Positions 1-3,125 of a stretch of 5,466 nucleotides of DNA are shown here, one piece after another. The position numbers and the translations under genes are program-made. The notes beneath the pieces are model-generated. The model saw only the letters and a list, made by a program, of their open reading frames with translations. It was not told the origin of the DNA and searched no databases. Position 1 is the stretch's first letter; every line of letters starts with the position of its first letter. This stretch comes from Chlorobiota bacterium (lineage in GTDB: Bacteria > Bacteroidota > Bacteroidia > Bacteroidales > B39-G9), in assembly GCA_030632095.1 (NCBI GenBank), contig DAOVJU010000276.1, positions 1 to 5,466 of the forward strand, written 5' to 3'.

Positions 1-122
1 ACTCATATCCCTAATAATTTCATAACCAATGAAAACATCAACAATTTAACAATATGTCAAAGAACAAAATTAAATATATAACTTTGTGTCGTAAAATTCT
101 ACTGAACTTTACGTCGTGCAAC

Positions 123-140
123 AACTTTCGGAAAGTTTTT
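123..140 (+). terminator. Small hairpin followed by T-run (weak terminator candidate)
   Basis: AACTTT (123-128) pairs perfectly with AAAGTT (132-137) around a CGG loop, and TTT follows on the plus strand. It lies about 20 bases beyond the stop of the minus-strand head-GIN gene, but the T-run is on the other strand. It would therefore best end a plus-strand transcript coming from outside the window, or act weakly in both directions. The stem is short and AT-rich, so chance is a real alternative. Confidence 0.25.
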
Positions 141-160
141 ATAAAGCTTATATACATATG

Positions 161-889
161 TTAATTGACGGATATGATATTCCCGGAACCACTAATATTA
201 CTTATTACAGAAGGATAGCCCTTATAATAAATATTTCCGCTTCCGCTTATTCTTGCATCAAGTTTGTCATTAACATAAACCTTAGAATTACCTGACACTG
301 AAATATTTATATCGCACTCATCGCTAATGAAAGAATAACCGTAATAATTGCCTGATCCACTGATATGAACTTCCTGATATTCCGTTAAACCCAAAAGATT
401 CACATTTCCTGAACCGCTAATACTGGTATAGATTGAATTGACTTCTGCATTAAAACTTATATCCCCCGAGCCACTTATTTTCAATTCTAAAGCGTGGTTA
501 GTAAAATTGGAGTTGCTGGTAATATTGCCACTTCCGCTTATTTCAAGTTCGTTTATTTCAGGAATAGTAACATAAATTGTTATACCATCATGGTGCCTAA
601 CATTTCTGTCAAATTCAATGATCCATTTTCCTCCTCTCACATTATGTTCAATGTTATCAATAATATTTTGCTGAGCTTTAATGGTTATTTCCTGTTGTTG
701 CCCACCCGTAATAACTACATTACCACTAATTTGCAAGTCTATTCCTGTAACTGATCCAAGATAAATATCTTCCGAAACTATGGGTCCGCTTCCCCTGATT
801 CCGGTAATGCAGTCTGTAAAACAAGAACTTGTTAAAACTGTAAGTGAAATAAGGATAGTTAATAAGGTTATTGTTTTTGATGTTTTCAT
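161..889 (-). CDS. Head-GIN (DUF2807) domain protein, predicted exported lipoprotein
   Basis: The product is a 242-residue exported protein of the DUF2807 'head GIN' family, common in Bacteroidota and often labelled a putative autotransporter adhesin; the molecular role is not established. Residues 1-23 form a signal peptide: Lys-rich start, hydrophobic stretch, then LTSSC with Cys23 as the likely lipidated residue. The lipobox is imperfect, with Thr at -3. The mature part begins with the family-typical G-x-R-G-S-G-P-I-V and continues as short beta strands separated by turns. Seven ISGSGN-like turns start near residues 117, 138, 157, 176, 196, 214 and 232, spaced 18-21 residues, which suggests a right-handed beta-helix-like fold. 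The ATG at 889 is preferred. The frame stays open to a TTG at 916, but that would add nine residues ahead of the signal peptide and lie across a tandem repeat. No partner gene is adjacent. Family assignment is confident; cell location is inferred. Confidence 0.85.
   Translation of the reverse strand: MKTSKTITLLTILISLTVLTSSCFTDCITGIRGSGPIVSEDIYLGSVTGIDLQISGNVVITGGQQQEITIKAQQNIIDNIEHNVRGGKWIIEFDRNVRHHDGITIYVTIPEINELEISGSGNITSNSNFTNHALELKISGSGDISFNAEVNSIYTSISGSGNVNLLGLTEYQEVHISGSGNYYGYSFISDECDINISVSGNSKVYVNDKLDARISGSGNIYYKGYPSVISNISGSGNIISVN
176..541 (-). repeat. ISGSGN repeat array within the head-GIN gene
   Basis: Seven copies of the turn motif ISGSGN (variants ISGSGD and ISVSGN) occur at intervals of 18-21 codons. 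The DNA of the units has diverged outside the Gly/Ser codons, so this is a structural protein repeat and not a recent DNA duplication. It forms the regular coil of the DUF2807 fold. Confidence 0.7.
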
Positions 890-890
890 T

Positions 891-910
891 TTAATTGGTT
901 TTAATTGGTT
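891..910. repeat. Exact 10-bp tandem duplication just upstream of the head-GIN start
   Basis: TTAATTGGTT occurs twice in a row (891-900 and 901-910), directly next to the ATG at 889 on the minus strand. It occupies the position where a ribosome-binding site would lie; no GGAGG-like sequence is present. If the TTG at 916 were the start, the repeat would be coding. I take it as 5' untranslated sequence. Copy number could affect translation, which is untested. Confidence 0.6.
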
Positions 911-993
911 TTTCAATTTCTAATAATTACTGCTTTTAATGACAAATCAATTTGCAAAAAGTTGCATTTTAATAGACTTATTGAACGAACTTA

Positions 994-1014
994 AAATAAG
1001 TTTTTATCTTATTT
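994..1014. other. AT-only inverted repeat (possible weak hairpin)
   Basis: AAATAAG (994-1000) is the reverse complement of CTTATTT (1008-1014), with a 7-base T-rich loop. It lies about 105 bases upstream of the head-GIN start. With one G-C pair it is thermodynamically weak. A role as a terminator for an upstream transcript, or in the promoter region, cannot be decided from sequence, and chance is likely in such AT-rich DNA. Confidence 0.2.
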
Positions 1015-1016
1015 AA

Positions 1017-1210
1017 TATTATAAACCTGAAGTGAACACAAATTTATTTATAGTTAATACAAACGAGGATGAATTTAAATATTTAGGATTAAAATAATAG
1101 GATTTGAGAAAAACAAGGATGCATATGAACCAAAGCTATTAATTATTGATAAAAGCGAAGGGCGAAATATTAAAACAAAGGTTAAAGGAAAAAAAAGAAA
1201 AACTAAGTAA
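1017..1210 (+). pseudogene. Possible decayed plus-strand coding remnant
   Basis: Two plus-strand open stretches lie end to end in different frames. One covers 1017-1094 and contains FIVNTNEDEFKYLGLK before a TAA. The other covers about 1079-1207 and contains KDAYEPKLLIIDKSEGR, then a Lys-rich tail ending at TAA 1208. Neither has a start codon giving a sensible protein. The second stretch is purine-rich with a mixed, protein-like composition, unlike the T-rich spacer around it. Together they could be the 3' end of a gene broken by a frameshift. I do not recognise the family, and random AT-rich sequence could produce this. Confidence 0.2.
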
Positions 1211-1537
1211 TTTCTGAACGAAAATGCTGTAAGCTACTTTATATGTATATTAGATGATGTTTTCTTTTTTGAATAATTAATTGTTAAATGGTTAAATGGC
1301 TAAATTGTTGTCATAATCTGTTTATTCATAACGTAATAGCAATTTTCAATAAACATTCATTAGCTGAATTCTCATGTTTTTAAAGTATAATGCAGGATAT
1401 AGGATTTGCGTTCAAACACTTCTATGTTGTAATCCAAATTTATTCTAATCTTTTTTTATTGTCTTTTTATTTCCCATCTTCTAACTAATTAATATTCTTC
1501 TATTTAAGATTAAAATTATTTTTATATATTTTTGTCA
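1211..1537. other. Gene-free AT-rich spacer
   Basis: I see no credible gene on either strand here. Stops are frequent in all frames, and the sequence is T-rich with long T runs near 1448-1454. The only structure I can point to is the 8-bp tandem repeat at 1283-1306. It separates the head-GIN gene and the possible remnant from the 74-residue gene with its inverted repeat. Confidence 0.5.
1283..1306. repeat. Short 8-bp tandem repeat, three imperfect units
   Basis: GTTAAATG, GTTAAATG and GCTAAATT follow one another. From memory, similar TTAAATGG-type microrepeats are frequent in spacers of Bacteroidota genomes; that is recollection, not a search result. No function is implied. Confidence 0.5.
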
Positions 1538-1550
1538 TGCAAAGAAATAG

Positions 1551-1562
1551 ACAATATATTGT
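1551..1562. other. 12-bp perfect palindrome
   Basis: ACAATATATTGT is fully palindromic and overlaps the last base of the left 14-bp repeat arm. It could be a protein-binding site or simply AT-rich chance. The hairpin at 1565-1588 begins three bases later, so the two make a compact structured block. Confidence 0.35.
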
Positions 1563-1564
1563 CA

Positions 1565-1588
1565 ACCCACTATTATTTAGTAGTGGGT
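1565..1588. terminator. Strong hairpin downstream of the 74-residue gene, probable terminator
   Basis: ACCCACTA (1565-1572) pairs perfectly with TAGTGGGT (1581-1588), with an 8-base loop. It is one of the most stable short hairpins in the window. It lies 34 bases beyond the stop of the minus-strand 74-residue gene, where a terminator is expected. However, the T-rich tail (ATTTCTTTT) is on the plus-strand side. On the minus strand the stem is followed by TGACAATA, which is a poor U-tract. It may work in both directions or protect the 3' end of the small gene's mRNA. Confidence 0.5.
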
Positions 1589-1622
1589 ATTTCTTTTAAA
1601 TGAATTTGGCAAAAAGATTCAA

Positions 1623-1847
1623 TTAAACAAATTTTGTTTCAGGTCTGTTATTTTTTGTAAAATTTGCTAATTGCTTCCCTTTATTTACACCAGTGTTTGA
1701 GTAAACATTAAACCATTTCCAACCAAGCCATTTTTCATCTAAGAATTGAGTAAACTTTTTCAAATCAGCAACTCTATACTTTACACAATGAGCCGTTCCA
1801 TCAGGATTGTTTTTAATCTTTACTATTGCTTTATACTTCTTAGGCAT
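1623..1847 (-). CDS. Small basic protein of unknown function, 74 residues
   Basis: I do not recognise a named family. The protein is small, basic (about 17 Lys/Arg) and soluble, with no signal peptide or membrane segment. The likely secondary structure is two strands (about residues 4-12 and 19-26), a helix (28-39, DLKKFTQFLDEK), a Trp-rich strand (41-48, LGWKWFNV) and a final strand with a basic tail (KQLANFTKNN). This beta-beta-alpha-beta-beta pattern and the mixed codons suggest a real gene; similar short hypothetical proteins occur in Bacteroidota by recollection. ATG 1847 is the only plausible start, with no Shine-Dalgarno sequence, only AATAGAATGATTT upstream. It lies between the non-coding 3' end of the IS110 element and a strong hairpin, inside a 14-bp inverted repeat. 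It could be chromosomal, or cargo of a small element. Nucleic-acid binding would fit the charge but is only a guess. Confidence 0.65.
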   Translation of the reverse strand: MPKKYKAIVKIKNNPDGTAHCVKYRVADLKKFTQFLDEKWLGWKWFNVYSNTGVNKGKQLANFTKNNRPETKFV

Positions 1848-1868
1848 AAATCATTCTATTTCTTTGCA

Positions 1869-2058
1869 CCATTCATCAAAACATATTTTCCTATAAAACA
1901 AACTTCTATAAACGGATACTTAATTATTGCACCGCATTTCCCTTTTCAATTTCATAAGGTAAAAAGCCGAAGACTAAATAAAACGAACATCTGTAAAACA
2001 GTGTCGCAAGAGTCTGTTACCGGTCTTTTGTTGTATCTGTTGTTTTATAGTAAAACCT
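1869..2058 (-). ncRNA. IS110 downstream non-coding region, candidate guide (bridge/seek) RNA
   Basis: The 190 bases following the transposase stop hold no convincing gene but have several small stems. GTTTTA/TAAAAC (2042-2056, loop TAG) starts three bases past the stop codon. AACAG/CTGTT occurs at 1997-2018, CCTT/AAGG at 1941-1959, and the palindrome ACCGGT at 2019-2024. IS110-family recombinases are guided by a structured RNA from the element's non-coding end; in the IS1111 subgroup it lies downstream of the transposase gene. Position and length fit that role. Without a covariance model or related copies I cannot show target-binding loops, so this is a placement argument with weak structural support. 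Confidence 0.35.
2042..2056 (-). other. Perfect 6-bp hairpin at the transposase stop
   Basis: GTTTTA (2042-2047) and TAAAAC (2051-2056) pair around a 3-base loop, starting three bases past the transposase TAA. No U-tract follows on the minus strand, so it is not a good terminator. It may mark the start of the putative guide RNA. Confidence 0.4.
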
Positions 2059-3045
2059 TTATTTAACAATTGCTTGTACATAAGCTTTTTTATTTTTTAA
2101 TACAGATAGTATTCTGTTTACAAGTTTCTTTGCAATTCTTATTATAGCATCTTGCGGTTGCATTCTTTTAATTAATTTTTGGTATGCTAACATTAAAGCC
2201 GAGTCATTTCTTATTGCAACCCACGAGCTTTCAATAATGGCTGTTCGTAAGATTTTATTTTTGCGAACCGTAATGTCCCCTGTTTTTTCATTTTCTCCTG
2301 TTGAATTTGTCATCGGAACCAAGCCAATATAAGAACAAAGTTTGTCTAAATTTTTAAAACGCTTTATATCTCCAATTTCAGTTAATAATATCATAGCTGT
2401 TAAGGTACCTATACCAGGAACGCTTATCAGTAAATCATAATTTTCTTTATATATTTTCTTGTCAGATAACTTCCTGATTTCTTTAATTGTCGAATATTGT
2501 TTTTTCCTTAACATTTCTGCCATTTCTAAATGGCCTGATAATGCCAGTTTTGCACTTTCTGTTGGAAGTTCAATTTCTTGAATCCAACAGGTAAATTTTT
2601 TTGACCAATATTTCTTCTCTGAAAATTGTGTAGGTATCTCTATACCAAAATAATACAATTGAGACCTTATCCTGTGTTTTGTCCTTGCTATTTCTTTTGT
2701 GAGAGTTTTTCTATACCTGACCAAACTACGATCACCTTCTATTTCAACATCAGGAATATAAATAGCTGTCAAATCTTTTTGGCTTAATTGCTTAGCTATT
2801 TTCCTGCTATCGCGAGAGTCTTCCTTTTGTTTGCGCTCCTTATCAGTTGTTGGTATGTCTGCTGGGTTTACCACTATGTTTTTTATTCCCAAATTTACTA
2901 AATCTCTATGAGTTTTAAATCCACTAAAACTCGCTTCATAAGCAGAATAATAATTGGCATTTGGAAAATTCTTGTCCAAATAATCCTTCAATATCCTTGA
3001 ACGAGGATCTTGTGAGAATGTTTTAAATGGAGTGTCTCCTACCAT
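2059..3045 (-). CDS. IS110-family transposase, start region defective
   Basis: This is an RNA-guided DEDD/Ser recombinase that moves the IS element. The 328-residue frame contains the DEDD_Tnp_IS110 part (YEASFSG with Glu37; EDSRDSRK with Asp76 and Asp79), a coiled linker (about 100-200), and the Transposase_20 (IS116/IS110/IS902) part (SVPGIG 208-213; NSTGENEKTGDI with candidate nucleophile Ser248). The frame stays open upstream to 3114 and encodes EIYVGLDTHLKNWRVSI, the family N-terminus with the first catalytic Asp (codon 3076-3078). That stretch contains no ATG, GTG or TTG and is preceded by TAA (3115-3117). Starting at ATG 3045, the protein lacks this Asp and should be inactive. One extra T in AATTA (3112-3116) would join the frame to TTG at 3120-3122 (MSNLDYSDQEIYVGLD), so a one-base deletion is a simple explanation. 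The C-terminus looks complete. Confidence 0.85.
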   Translation of the reverse strand: MVGDTPFKTFSQDPRSRILKDYLDKNFPNANYYSAYEASFSGFKTHRDLVNLGIKNIVVNPADIPTTDKERKQKEDSRDSRKIAKQLSQKDLTAIYIPDVEIEGDRSLVRYRKTLTKEIARTKHRIRSQLYYFGIEIPTQFSEKKYWSKKFTCWIQEIELPTESAKLALSGHLEMAEMLRKKQYSTIKEIRKLSDKKIYKENYDLLISVPGIGTLTAMILLTEIGDIKRFKNLDKLCSYIGLVPMTNSTGENEKTGDITVRKNKILRTAIIESSWVAIRNDSALMLAYQKLIKRMQPQDAIIRIAKKLVNRILSVLKNKKAYVQAIVK

Positions 3046-3093
3046 TATACTTACTCTCCAGTTCTTTAAATGTGTGTCAAGTCCTACATATAT

Positions 3094-3125
3094 TTCTTGA
3101 TCACTGTAATCTAATTACTCAAGAA
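3094..3125. other. Imperfect hairpin across the ATPase/IS junction
   Basis: TTCTTGA (3094-3100) matches TCAAGAA (3119-3125) as an inverted repeat. Inside it, GTAAT (3106-3110) matches ATTAC (3114-3118) around a CTA loop, giving a 12-pair stem with a 5-base bulge. It covers the ATPase stop codon and the beginning of the transposase frame. It could be a subterminal IS structure, a weak terminator for the ATPase gene, or chance. Confidence 0.35.

Larger units (their letters stand above)
1538..1868. repeat. Perfect 14-bp inverted repeat bracketing the 74-residue gene
   Basis: TGCAAAGAAATAGA (1538-1551) and its exact reverse complement TCTATTTCTTTGCA (1855-1868) enclose a 331-base segment. That segment holds the small minus-strand gene (1623-1847) and the hairpin at 1565-1588. 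The right copy ends 8 bases upstream of the gene's ATG. No clear target-site duplication flanks the pair. It could be the ends of a small mobile cassette, or a long-range mRNA stem joining the 5' and 3' untranslated regions. Chance pairing of 14 bases at this spacing is unlikely but possible in AT-rich DNA. Confidence 0.5.
1850..3118 (-). mobile_element. IS110-family insertion sequence (approximate limits)
   Basis: The element consists of the transposase (2059-3045, conserved frame to 3114) and about 200 bases of non-coding sequence after it, roughly 1.27 kb and within the usual IS110-family size. IS110 elements lack long terminal inverted repeats and often make no target duplication, so the ends cannot be fixed by eye. 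The upstream limit is set by the ATPase stop codon at 3119. The downstream limit is set by the 74-residue gene. There is almost no room for a left end with a guide RNA upstream of the transposase. Either the element is of the IS1111 type, with its RNA downstream, or its left end has been lost. Exact limits are inference. Confidence 0.6.

Noticed and set aside
1..81. Plus-strand open stretch ending at TAA 79-81, and a minus-strand ATG at 4-6
   Set aside because: Twenty-six codons without a recognisable motif at the window edge are not enough to call a gene; the minus ATG leaves only two codons in the window.
494..754. Plus-strand open frame of 86 codons
   Set aside because: It lies wholly inside the head-GIN gene on the other strand and shows no protein-like features; it is a shadow frame.
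929..960. Bacteroidota-type promoter (TAnnTTTG / TTTG) for the head-GIN gene
   Set aside because: TTGATTTG on the minus strand is one mismatch from the -7 box, but no TTTG lies at the expected distance upstream.
1869..2020. Minus-strand short peptide-like stretches (for example VFGFLPYEIEKGNAVQ and GAIIKYPFIEV)
   Set aside because: They read protein-like but occur in different frames, lack starts and end at frequent stops. They fit better as non-coding IS end sequence, though a decayed gene cannot be fully excluded.
1746..2066. Plus-strand open frame of 106 codons
   Set aside because: It overlaps the 74-residue gene and the IS110 non-coding end antisense. It is rich in Phe/Tyr/Ile as expected from AT-rich antisense sequence, and has no domain or start signal.
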